Of a stretch of 40,510 nucleotides of DNA, positions 33,290-40,510 are shown in pieces. Below the pieces are notes generated by a model. It was not told where the DNA came from. It saw only the letters and a list, made by a program, of their open reading frames with translations, and ran no database searches. A program made the position numbers and the translations under genes. The stretch is taken from the NCBI GenBank assembly GCA_027486835.1, contig JAIXOJ010000186.1, forward strand, positions 1 to 40,510, written 5' to 3'. Within the stretch, counting starts at the first letter, position 1. Each line of letters starts with the position of its first letter. Source of the DNA: Chitinophagaceae bacterium (lineage in GTDB: Bacteria; Bacteroidota; Bacteroidia; Chitinophagales; Chitinophagaceae).

Positions 33290-33976
33290 ATGTTAAAAGT
33301 GCATAGGATTTTACTGGCTGAGGATGAATTAAAGCTCAGTAAGGTTATTAAAACAGAACTGATTAAGAAGGGCTACGATATTGATTTGGCAACAAATGGC
33401 ATTGAAGCTGAGCGGCTTTTTAATAAGAATGTGTACTCGCTCATTTTGCTCGATATTAACTTACCTCAAAAGAGTGGTTTAGACTTATGTAAGGAATTCA
33501 GGCTTGGAAATAAAAAAATTCCGATTGTGATGCTTACTGCATTAGGCGATATCCAAGATAAAGTGGGGGCATTTAATTTAGGTGCAGATGATTATATCGT
33601 AAAGCCGTTTTATTTTGATGAATTATTTGCCCGTATCAAAGTATTTATCAGCAGAATGGATAAGCTTCCTGATAAAAGCCAATTGATTCAAATCTATGAT
33701 TTGACGATAGACCTAGAGTCCAAAATTGTGCAAAGGGGTGAGGTTGAAATTGTACTAACTTCTAAAGAATTTGCGCTTTTGTATCACCTTGCTATAAATA
33801 AAGGGAAAGTAATTTCTAAGCAAGAGATCTTAGAGAAAGTTTGGGATGTAAAATTTGATACTGGTACCAACACAATCGAAGTGTACATTAGTTTCTTGCG
33901 AAATAAAGTGGACAAACCTTTTTTAGACAAGCTAATTTTTACCAAACCAGGTTTTGGCTATTATATTAAAGCCTAG
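33290..33976 (+). CDS. OmpR-family response regulator
   Basis: A 228-residue regulator from the ATG at 33290 (the frame is open from 33239, but MLKVHRILLAEDE is the natural start). Receiver domain: the acidic pair E11-D12, phosphorylated Asp near D55 in LILLDINLPQKSG, Thr in MLTALGD and Lys in IVKPF. A winged-helix DNA-binding domain follows from about 130 (LTSKEFALLYHLAINKGKVI, SKQEILEKVWD, NTIEVYISFLRNKVD, GFGYYIKA). The kinase gene follows almost directly, with a gap of 3-15 bp depending on its start. Signal and target genes are unknown. Confidence 0.93.
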   Translation: MLKVHRILLAEDELKLSKVIKTELIKKGYDIDLATNGIEAERLFNKNVYSLILLDINLPQKSGLDLCKEFRLGNKKIPIVMLTALGDIQDKVGAFNLGADDYIVKPFYFDELFARIKVFISRMDKLPDKSQLIQIYDLTIDLESKIVQRGEVEIVLTSKEFALLYHLAINKGKVISKQEILEKVWDVKFDTGTNTIEVYISFLRNKVDKPFLDKLIFTKPGFGYYIKA

Positions 33977-33979
33977 CAG

Positions 33980-35359
33980 TTGTCTGAATCTATGAATTTA
34001 AAATTACGATTTGCTTTATTGTTTACTGGTTTTGTAGCACTAATTCTGCTAGCCTCGTCCATAACTATATATGCCCTTTATCAAAATTACAGAGAGGCTG
34101 ATTTTTATTTGCGCCTCAAAACGAGGTGCAGTGCTTTGTTGACTGATTATAGAGACTTACGGGGCGACAAAAAAAATGCCATCTTAAACCGTTTTCGATT
34201 GAGGGGTATGCACAAAGAAGACATAGTTTTGATAAAACCCTCAATGGAAATTATTTATAGAGAGACGGACACCGTTAACATAAATATTAGCACAAAGCTC
34301 TTAAGCAACATTAAGCGGGAGAAGGAGCTTCACTACAAGCAAGATGATCTAGAATGTTTAGGGCTATATTTCGATGACTTGGATATTTATGTAGTCGCAG
34401 GTGCCGTTGATAAAGTGGGATTTAGAAAACTCTCAAATTTGTTTTATATTCTATCAGGCGTATTTGGTGGTGGACTTTTTCTAACTGCTTTATTCTCATT
34501 TTTCTTTGTGCAACAAGCTTTTAAACCGCTCGTTAAATTAAGTCAACAAATGCAATTAACCACCGCTTCCAATATGGCCGTTCGGGTGGAAGAGGGGGAG
34601 GGAAAAGATGAAATTCATCAAATTGCCAAGCATTTTAATGCCATGCTGGAAAGATTGCATAAAGGCTTTGAAAATCGTAAAAGTTTTGTGCAACATGCCT
34701 CACACGAACTAAGAACTCCCCTAGCTACTATGCTTTCTATTACTGAATCTGCGCTTAACAGTGAATGTACTATTGAGGAATACCGTGATATTTTGCAATC
34801 TTTACAAGAAGAACAGAATGGACTTATCGAATTGACAAATGCTTTGCTGCTGCTATCTCAATACGATAATTTTAGCCCACTTGAAAATTGGTCTGTCATT
34901 CGCATCGATGAATTACTGTACGACAGCATTGCAGCGGGTAGAAAACAATTCGAAGGATTAGAAATTGATGTTTCCTTTGAAATAACGCCTAAGAGTGAAG
35001 AAGAATTACTCATTAAAGGGGATGAGATTTTGTTGAAATCAGTCTTTAAAAATCTAATTAAAAATGCGTATTTATATGCTAATGATAAACACCTCTCCAT
35101 TTCAATTTCTCCAAAGCAAGAAAAACTGGAAGTGTCATTTCTAAATTTTGGTACCCAATTGTCAAATGATGATGTAAATAAAATGTTTGTTCCTTTCTTC
35201 AGAGGGTCAAATATTGCTGAGTCTAAAGGATTTGGGTTAGGGTTGTCTATTGTCAATCGAATTCTATCTATGCACCACTCAAGTTTGAGTTACCAACGCA
35301 TCGGAACGAACATAAATAAGTTCTCCATTGTCTTTTCCTCTAAAGCTGAGATTGTTTAG
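33980..35359 (+). CDS. Sensor histidine kinase
   Basis: A 459-residue membrane kinase paired with the regulator before it. A TTG start at 33980 gives this length, and the ATG at 33992 (MNLKLRF) is equally possible. Membrane segments at about 11-32 and 158-186 flank a periplasmic sensing part of about 120 residues. A HAMP-like linker (FKPLVKLSQQMQ) follows. The phospho-acceptor His is near 242 in HASHELRTPLATM. The ATP-binding domain has the N box (KSVFKNLIKNAYLYAN), FVPFFRGSN and the GFGLGLSIV G box. All key residues are intact. The layout is like CusS/RprX-type kinases, but the signal cannot be told. Confidence 0.94.
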   Translation: MSESMNLKLRFALLFTGFVALILLASSITIYALYQNYREADFYLRLKTRCSALLTDYRDLRGDKKNAILNRFRLRGMHKEDIVLIKPSMEIIYRETDTVNINISTKLLSNIKREKELHYKQDDLECLGLYFDDLDIYVVAGAVDKVGFRKLSNLFYILSGVFGGGLFLTALFSFFFVQQAFKPLVKLSQQMQLTTASNMAVRVEEGEGKDEIHQIAKHFNAMLERLHKGFENRKSFVQHASHELRTPLATMLSITESALNSECTIEEYRDILQSLQEEQNGLIELTNALLLLSQYDNFSPLENWSVIRIDELLYDSIAAGRKQFEGLEIDVSFEITPKSEEELLIKGDEILLKSVFKNLIKNAYLYANDKHLSISISPKQEKLEVSFLNFGTQLSNDDVNKMFVPFFRGSNIAESKGFGLGLSIVNRILSMHHSSLSYQRIGTNINKFSIVFSSKAEIV

Positions 35360-35411
35360 TTATAGCACAGAAGTTGCGCCACTACAGTGGTAATTTTCTA
35401 CGTGGGCCAAA

Positions 35412-35446
35412 AAAAAGGCATGTATCAATTAGACACATGCCTTTTT
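35412..35446. terminator. Bidirectional terminator between kinase gene and queA
   Basis: A 12-bp perfect stem (aaaaaggcatgt/acatgccttttt) around 11 bases, with A-run and T-run flanks, placed between two convergent genes. Confidence 0.9.
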
Positions 35447-35466
35447 AAGTTATCTAGTGTAAGAAT

Positions 35467-36516
35467 TTATAAAACCAATAGCGCATCACCATAGCTAAAG
35501 AAGCGATACTTATCTTTTATTGCTTTTTTATAGGCCTCCATAGTTAGTTCATAACCAGCAAAAGCACAAGTCATTATTAGTAAGCTAGTTTTGGGCAAAT
35601 GAAAATTAGTCACCATGCTGTGTGCTACATTGAACGTGTAAGGCGGGTGGATAAAGTGGTTAGTCCATCCTTCTGAAGGTTTCAATAATTGTTGGGCAGT
35701 AAAGCTAGTTTCCATTGCCCGCATGGTTGTTGTGCCAATAGAGCATATTTTATGACCAGTTTCCTTGCTTTTATTCACAATGTTGGCGGCCTCTTCAGGA
35801 ATGTAATAGTACTCCGCATCCATTTTGTGTTTACTCAAGTCCTCCACTTCAATTGGTTTAAAAGTACTGATGCCAGTATGAAGCGTCAATTCTGCAAACC
35901 TAATTCCTTTAATTTCACACCTTTTAATCAACTCTTTACTGAAATGCAAACCTGCTGTAGGTGCTGCAACAGCTCCCTCATATTTTGCATACACTGTTTG
36001 GTAACGCTCCCTGTCTTCTGCATCTGGTGTGCGTTTAATGTATTTGGGTAAGGGAGTTTCGCCTAATGAATCCAGCATTTGTTTGAAACTTTCATCATCT
36101 CCATCCCAAATAAAACGAATGGTTCTGCCACGGCTAGTGGTATTGTCAATAACCTCCGCCACCAACTCTTCATTGTCTCCGAAATACAATTTGTTACCAA
36201 CCCGTATTTTACGTGCTGGATCAACAATCACATCCCACAAACGATTGGGTTTATTTAATTCTCTTAGCAAGAAAACTTCAATCTTGGCACCTGTTTTTTC
36301 CTTCTGGCCATACATTCTGGCTGCAAAAACCTTAGTGTTGTTCACTACAAACACATCTTTGTCATCAAAGTAATCCATGATGTCGCGAAAGTGTTTGTTT
36401 TCCATGTTTCCTGTTTTCCGATTAACAACCATCAATCGGCTGTCTTCCCTTTTTTTTGTTGGGTTCTGCGCAATTAAATTAAGCGGAAGGTCAAACTTAA
36501 ACTGTGATAATTTCAT
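35467..36516 (-). CDS. queA: tRNA preQ1(34) S-adenosylmethionine ribosyltransferase-isomerase
   Basis: A 349-residue protein of full QueA length. It moves the ribosyl part of S-adenosylmethionine onto preQ1 in tRNA, giving epoxyqueuosine. Family motifs: [19 protein letters not shown] at the N-terminus, [30 protein letters not shown], the mid-protein [36 protein letters not shown], and the C-terminal [14 protein letters not shown]. Single gene on the minus strand, with a terminator shared with the kinase gene. The 168-bp gap to the glycosyltransferase gene shows no clear site. Confidence 0.96.
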   Translation of the reverse strand: MKLSQFKFDLPLNLIAQNPTKKREDSRLMVVNRKTGNMENKHFRDIMDYFDDKDVFVVNNTKVFAARMYGQKEKTGAKIEVFLLRELNKPNRLWDVIVDPARKIRVGNKLYFGDNEELVAEVIDNTTSRGRTIRFIWDGDDESFKQMLDSLGETPLPKYIKRTPDAEDRERYQTVYAKYEGAVAAPTAGLHFSKELIKRCEIKGIRFAELTLHTGISTFKPIEVEDLSKHKMDAEYYYIPEEAANIVNKSKETGHKICSIGTTTMRAMETSFTAQQLLKPSEGWTNHFIHPPYTFNVAHSMVTNFHLPKTSLLIMTCAFAGYELTMEAYKKAIKDKYRFFSYGDALLVL

Positions 36517-36684
36517 GTGTCTATTTAAACATTTTTTTTAGAAATAGGCCACATTAAGACGAGAAATGATTAGAAAAATCTCGCTTGATGTTACGGCATC
36601 AAATTTAGAAAGCGGGCGAAGATAAGGGTTGCTTGCCAAAGGTTCTACACTTATAAATCAAGATTCATTTATGCCGTCTATCAA

Positions 36685-37863
36685 TTATTCATTTTCCCGA
36701 GCATTAGAATGGGTATGAAGCAGGTAGATGTCGTTGATTTGTTTACCAATAGTGGCATAACTAAATGTTTTTTTTGCTTGTAATGCAATTTCTTCATTGG
36801 GATAGTTTGCAGCATTCTGTTTCAATTGGAGAATGGCTTTTGCCGCAGCTAATTCATCTTTTGGTGCTACCAGCAAGCCATTGCTCTGGTTAATAATTTC
36901 CGCAATACCACCTACTTGCGTACTAATTACTGGCAATCCGCAACAAAGCGCTTCCGCTATGGCACAGGGCATGTTTTCATAATTGCTGAACAATAAAAAA
37001 GCATCACTCACTTGTAGCCATTGAGCTACATCTGCTTGGGGCAACATCCCTAAGAATTCTACTTTGGGGCTAATACCTAATTCATCAGCAAACGCTTTTA
37101 TTTCATTTGAAGCATGGCCTACCATGCGTAATCGCAGGTTTGCGTCATCTTTTGCAGCCAAGGCAAATGATCGCAATAAGCCAAAAGGATTTTTTTGGCT
37201 GTTGAGTATTGATACGTGGATAAGAAAAAAATGCGCAGTTGTTTTTTTAGGCTTGTAATTGAAGATAGTAGTGTCCACCACATTATATACCACCTTAAAG
37301 GGTTTGTAAATTACCCAATGATTCACTGAATTGCCAAGATTATTGCTTACAGGTAAAAATTCATCGGAAAGTCTGAGAATTTGCTTCGTTTGGTATTTAA
37401 ATAACCACGACCTAGTTTCGTATCTGTCAAATGCCTCCTCGTTGTAAATACTCCAATGTTCGGTAGTGAATAGGGGGATTTTCCAGTTTTTTTTCACCCA
37501 CACCCCCAAAACGCCTGCTTTTATCGGTACATGCACATGCACCAAGTTAGGCATGGATTGGACAATAAACTCCTTGATAACCTGCGCAAAAACCCTACGA
37601 TAATTCCAGTTATCCACCAGTTTTTTTAATAGGGGAGGGGCGGATGATTCTTGTAGGTAAATGATTGTTTCTGTAAAATTTGATTGTAGATTGGTTTCAA
37701 CAACCCACAACTTTTTCTGCCAATTTGTTGGTACAAATTGAACGCTAATGACCCTTAGCTGGCAATACATAGCCGCAGCTTGCGCATGTCTTTGCACAAA
37801 ATCGCCATTGAATCGATCGTATCTATTAGGATACCAGCTTGCCAACCATAACACATTTAGCAT
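36685..37863 (-). CDS. Family 4 glycosyltransferase
   Basis: A 392-residue GT-B fold glycosyltransferase of family GT4. N-terminal domain: LNVLWLASWYPNRYDRFNGDFVQRHAQA, abbreviated here to its key SWYP and G-D-F-V-Q-RH features, and VHVHVPIKAGVLG. C-terminal donor-binding domain: LRMVGHA, VEFLGMLPQADVAQWLQ, and the E-x7-E motif in YENMPCAIAEALCCGLPVIS. It would add a sugar from a nucleotide donor to a lipid-linked glycan in the cytoplasm. The flippase gene lies 59 bp upstream on the same strand, so the pair likely belongs to surface polysaccharide synthesis. The sugar is unknown. Confidence 0.92.
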   Translation of the reverse strand: MLNVLWLASWYPNRYDRFNGDFVQRHAQAAAMYCQLRVISVQFVPTNWQKKLWVVETNLQSNFTETIIYLQESSAPPLLKKLVDNWNYRRVFAQVIKEFIVQSMPNLVHVHVPIKAGVLGVWVKKNWKIPLFTTEHWSIYNEEAFDRYETRSWLFKYQTKQILRLSDEFLPVSNNLGNSVNHWVIYKPFKVVYNVVDTTIFNYKPKKTTAHFFLIHVSILNSQKNPFGLLRSFALAAKDDANLRLRMVGHASNEIKAFADELGISPKVEFLGMLPQADVAQWLQVSDAFLLFSNYENMPCAIAEALCCGLPVISTQVGGIAEIINQSNGLLVAPKDELAAAKAILQLKQNAANYPNEEIALQAKKTFSYATIGKQINDIYLLHTHSNARENE

Positions 37864-37922
37864 AGCGGTAATGGGTAAAATGGTGATAAGCTACTTTTAA
37901 GTACGGGCATTAATAGAGAGGT

Positions 37923-39224
37923 TTACTTTTTATGATACAATCGCTTTATCCAATAATAATCCGCAGCTTTAAATTCTAGAATATCTAGCCACGTTCTTTC
38001 TGGCGTTATTCGAATGAAAATAGCATAGGAATATGCCAGATTAATAAAGTACCCAATGCTGCTAATGATGGCTGCAGCCACCATTCCATACTGCTGGGTA
38101 AATAATACATTCAATGGTATTACCACCAATAAAGCAATCGCTGCACCATTCACGTTAACCCGTGTTTTATTAATTCCCGCAAAATAGGCGGAGAGCAAGG
38201 TTAAAATGGCTAACGATAGAATCCCTGGTAGCAACAAAAAAAATGGTAAGTACATGCTGTCAAAACTAGTTCCAAACAAATGGATAAATACCCAATTGCC
38301 TAGTAAGTACGCACCCACCATCGCCAAAATAAAAAACTGAATGAGTAACCGTGAGAGCACTAGCAGATTGGCTGCCACAGCTTGGTTGTTGGTGCCTTCT
38401 GCCGTGTGCGGTAATACCACACTGGCAATAATTTGAGGCAGTATCAGCAACATTTGTCCCAGTTTTGATGCTTGAATATAGTTGCCCAACTCTGCTGCTG
38501 GACGGTATTGCTGCATAAACCAAAAATCTACCCGATACACAAAAAAGAAAATAAAATTTGCCGTTAACGCCACCAGTGAATACCTAAATAACTGTTGTAT
38601 CTGTGCCCAATTGGGTAAGGTAAATGATTGATAGCTTTTGTTTTTAACCAAAAAAACAAGTGCTAAAACGATACCCTGAATGGCAAAAAACAAGAAATAA
38701 GTGCCTACAACAGTGTGAGTAGGCCATTTCCACCTATTCATTAACACTACGGATAGTACAATGATGTAGTTGATAATACCAAGGCAAATATTAGGGGTGG
38801 TAAAATCATTCTGAGCATAAAACAGCACCGAAAACAAATTGGCTATCACAATGCCTCCAGTATATAAAATACCATATTGTACAGCTTCTGCGGTTGGTAA
38901 ACCTTCAATGGGGTAAAAATGAAAATAGGTCTGAATTAATGGTATTACCAACCAGGTAACCCCAAGCGTAAACAGCAAGCCAAACCAACCCAGCGATGAA
39001 AGTGATATTGATTTATTGGCACCGAAATAACTAAAACCACTTTCCAGATTCAAGCTACCCAAGAGGCTGGTAAAAGAAAATAAGTTGGTGAGAAAATAAA
39101 CCCAACCCGTTCCGCTTGCTTTCAAATATCTGCTAAGGATGATATTGAGTGTCAATACAGCAGTAAAATAAAACCCCCTCCATATAATACTCTGCTGTAA
39201 CAGCTTGGCAAACCGCATAATCAT
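37923..39224 (-). CDS. Polysaccharide (Wzx-type) flippase
   Basis: A 433-residue membrane protein of the MOP superfamily (polysaccharide transport proteins). About 12-14 hydrophobic segments cover the whole length. The N-terminus (FAKLLQQSIIWRGFYFTAVL, then TGWVYFLTNLFSFTSLLG) fits the family's opening helices, and the mid-protein QASKLGQMLLILPQIIASVV, followed by LPH, is the common 'lipid-flippase' central pattern. It would turn lipid-linked sugar units from the inner to the outer face of the inner membrane. The GT4 gene follows in the same direction. Met1 (MIMRF) or Met3 may be the start. Confidence 0.88.
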   Translation of the reverse strand: MIMRFAKLLQQSIIWRGFYFTAVLTLNIILSRYLKASGTGWVYFLTNLFSFTSLLGSLNLESGFSYFGANKSISLSSLGWFGLLFTLGVTWLVIPLIQTYFHFYPIEGLPTAEAVQYGILYTGGIVIANLFSVLFYAQNDFTTPNICLGIINYIIVLSVVLMNRWKWPTHTVVGTYFLFFAIQGIVLALVFLVKNKSYQSFTLPNWAQIQQLFRYSLVALTANFIFFFVYRVDFWFMQQYRPAAELGNYIQASKLGQMLLILPQIIASVVLPHTAEGTNNQAVAANLLVLSRLLIQFFILAMVGAYLLGNWVFIHLFGTSFDSMYLPFFLLLPGILSLAILTLLSAYFAGINKTRVNVNGAAIALLVVIPLNVLFTQQYGMVAAAIISSIGYFINLAYSYAIFIRITPERTWLDILEFKAADYYWIKRLYHKK

Positions 39225-39295
39225 TCACTTATTGGCGGCTAATGTAAGCCAAAGCGGAGGTTACTGTTATATTCGCTATCTATCGTATTAAGATT

Positions 39296-40309
39296 ATGGC
39301 ATTATTAAAATCGTTGAACAAGAAAGCTCGTGCCGAAAATGAATCGGGTTTAGGCACCAATAGTTCCATAAATGGTGGTAGATTTTTTAATAAAGATGGT
39401 TCGCCAAACATTCAAATGGAGGGCATACCGCTCCATGAGCGTTTTAATCTCTACCATGCCCTGTTGTCCATGTCTAGGTGGAAGTTTTTGTTAATCACCG
39501 CGCTAGCTTTTATTATTATCAATCTGGTGTTTGCGTTTGTGTACCTAGCCATCGGTATCGACCATTTGAGTGGGATGGTCGCTTCCAGCATAGCCGAAAA
39601 ATTTGGTGAAGCCTTTTTCTTTAGTGCCCAAACCTTCACCACCGTTGGTTATGGTCGAATTAATCCTGTTGGTTTTTGGGCAAGTTTTATTGCAGCTTTA
39701 GAAGCACTCACAGGTTTATTAAGTTTTGCAGTAATTACTGGCATTCTCTATGGTCGTTTTGCGCGTCCAAAAGCGTTTATCAACTATAGTAAACACGCCC
39801 TATTTGTGCCCTTTAGAGATGGGGTAGCGTTAATGTTGCGAATGGTACCTTATACCAAGAATTTTTTAGTAAACGTAGAGGCTAAACTTACCTTGAGTAT
39901 GCAGGTGATGGAAGACGGCATTAGAAAAAATAAATTCTTCTCCCTCACCCTCGATATTCCTAGAGCCAATACGCTTGTTTCCAATTGGACCTTAGTACAT
40001 ATTATCAACGAGGAAAGTCCGTTCTTCAACCTTAGCAAAGAAGACCTTGAAAACGCCAAAACAGAAATACTGGTTTTTGTCCAAGGCTTCGACGAAAGTT
40101 TTTCTAACACCGTTATTTCCCGCAGTTCATACACCTACGAAGAATTTGTTTACGGAGGCAAATTCGTACCCATGTATCATCCCTCCGCCGACGGTAACAG
40201 CACTGTGCTAAATTTGGACAAGCTAGACGAATACGAATCCGTACCACTCCCCCCCGAATTTGCCTATCTCCTAGACCCTAAAAAAAGGGATAAGATGCTG
40301 AATGCGTAA
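39296..40309 (+). CDS. Inward-rectifier potassium channel (KirBac type)
   Basis: A 337-residue channel subunit. The N-terminal cytoplasmic part is about 60 residues. The first membrane helix lies at about 63-85 (FLLITALAFIIINLVFAFVY). A pore helix leads to the selectivity filter TVGYG at 116-120, and the second helix lies at about 127-153 (FWASFIAALEALTGLLSFAV). The C-terminal immunoglobulin-like domain (from about 160, starting RPKAFINYSKHALFVP) is typical of Kir/KirBac channels. Four subunits form the pore. The Asp/Glu-containing second helix (AALEAL) may set rectification. Gene divergent from the flippase, with 71 bp between the starts. Length matches the family. Confidence 0.93.
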   Translation: MALLKSLNKKARAENESGLGTNSSINGGRFFNKDGSPNIQMEGIPLHERFNLYHALLSMSRWKFLLITALAFIIINLVFAFVYLAIGIDHLSGMVASSIAEKFGEAFFFSAQTFTTVGYGRINPVGFWASFIAALEALTGLLSFAVITGILYGRFARPKAFINYSKHALFVPFRDGVALMLRMVPYTKNFLVNVEAKLTLSMQVMEDGIRKNKFFSLTLDIPRANTLVSNWTLVHIINEESPFFNLSKEDLENAKTEILVFVQGFDESFSNTVISRSSYTYEEFVYGGKFVPMYHPSADGNSTVLNLDKLDEYESVPLPPEFAYLLDPKKRDKMLNA

Positions 40310-40510
40310 TTCCAAAAAAATCGGCTAACCTACTTAGCTACGAATCCATCAAAAAAAGCCTTCTTTATCAATAAGACTATTCAACAAAATAGGGGATTGA
40401 AAAATAGCTTTTTGAGTTGCACCAAATGTTGACTTATTATTGGCTTGATTGACTATAAATAAGTTTTTCATCGTCGCTTTCTATAAACTCAAGTAGTTGT
40501 TCTTAATTCA

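Noticed and set aside
35689-36373. Two plus-strand ORFs opposite queA
   Set aside because: queA is a complete, recognisable gene on the other strand, and the opposite frames show no family pattern.

Overview
The window looks like chromosomal DNA of an AT-rich member of the Bacteroidota, most likely a Chitinophagaceae-type environmental bacterium. The reasons are a secreted protein ending in a type IX secretion (T9SS) sorting domain, MBG/YDG-type surface modules, a short AraC regulator with a small cupin, a pectin-degrading gene cluster, few obvious Shine-Dalgarno sites, and many hairpin terminators of the A-run/stem/T-run kind. No rRNA or tRNA gene, CRISPR array or intact transposase gene was seen. 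The family-level assignment is inference.

Left part (1-13100): a 21-bp tandem array at the left edge; an acyltransferase-3 membrane protein; about 1 kb of repeat-rich spacer with a 20-bp direct repeat, an imperfect palindrome and three copies of a ~113-bp repeat; a short hypothetical ORF, a retropepsin-like (clan AA) protease and a 2449-residue T9SS-exported mosaic surface protein on the same strand; then a PQQ-dependent sorbosone/glucose dehydrogenase-like protein followed by a small cytochrome c, a plausible periplasmic electron-transfer pair.

Pectin cluster (13236-18686, minus strand): two GH28 proteins and a GH43-like/GH29 fusion, closely spaced and probably one operon. The enzymes suit trimming of fucose-containing pectin. 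No SusC/SusD pair lies in the window. An outer-membrane beta-barrel protein follows, preceded by a perfect 36-bp palindrome.

Repeat island (19711-21910): a 43-bp array (9 copies) and a 41-bp hairpin-bearing array (7 clear copies plus about 3 decayed ones) lie in 1.6 kb without genes. After one small membrane protein comes a MITE-like 94-bp inverted-repeat element. The unit lengths 21, 41 and 43 bp are all close to whole numbers of DNA helical turns.

Housekeeping and stress part (22142-30366): a secreted CxxC protein, pyrE, a Nudix hydrolase, holA, a PolB-type 3'-5' exonuclease, a membrane-anchored coiled-coil protein, a hypothetical protein, an AraC regulator with a cupin, a YtxH protein with a 51-residue lmo0937-like membrane protein, and a YfcE-type phosphoesterase.

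Right part (30575-40309): a two-gene locus of unknown role (an unrecognised 366-residue protein, and a protein with short helical repeats fused to a Zc3h12a/NYN-type RNase domain), a divergent OmpR-type two-component system, queA, a glycosyltransferase with a polysaccharide flippase, and an inward-rectifier (KirBac-type) potassium channel. The RNase/partner locus and the helically phased repeat arrays are the best candidates for something not described before.
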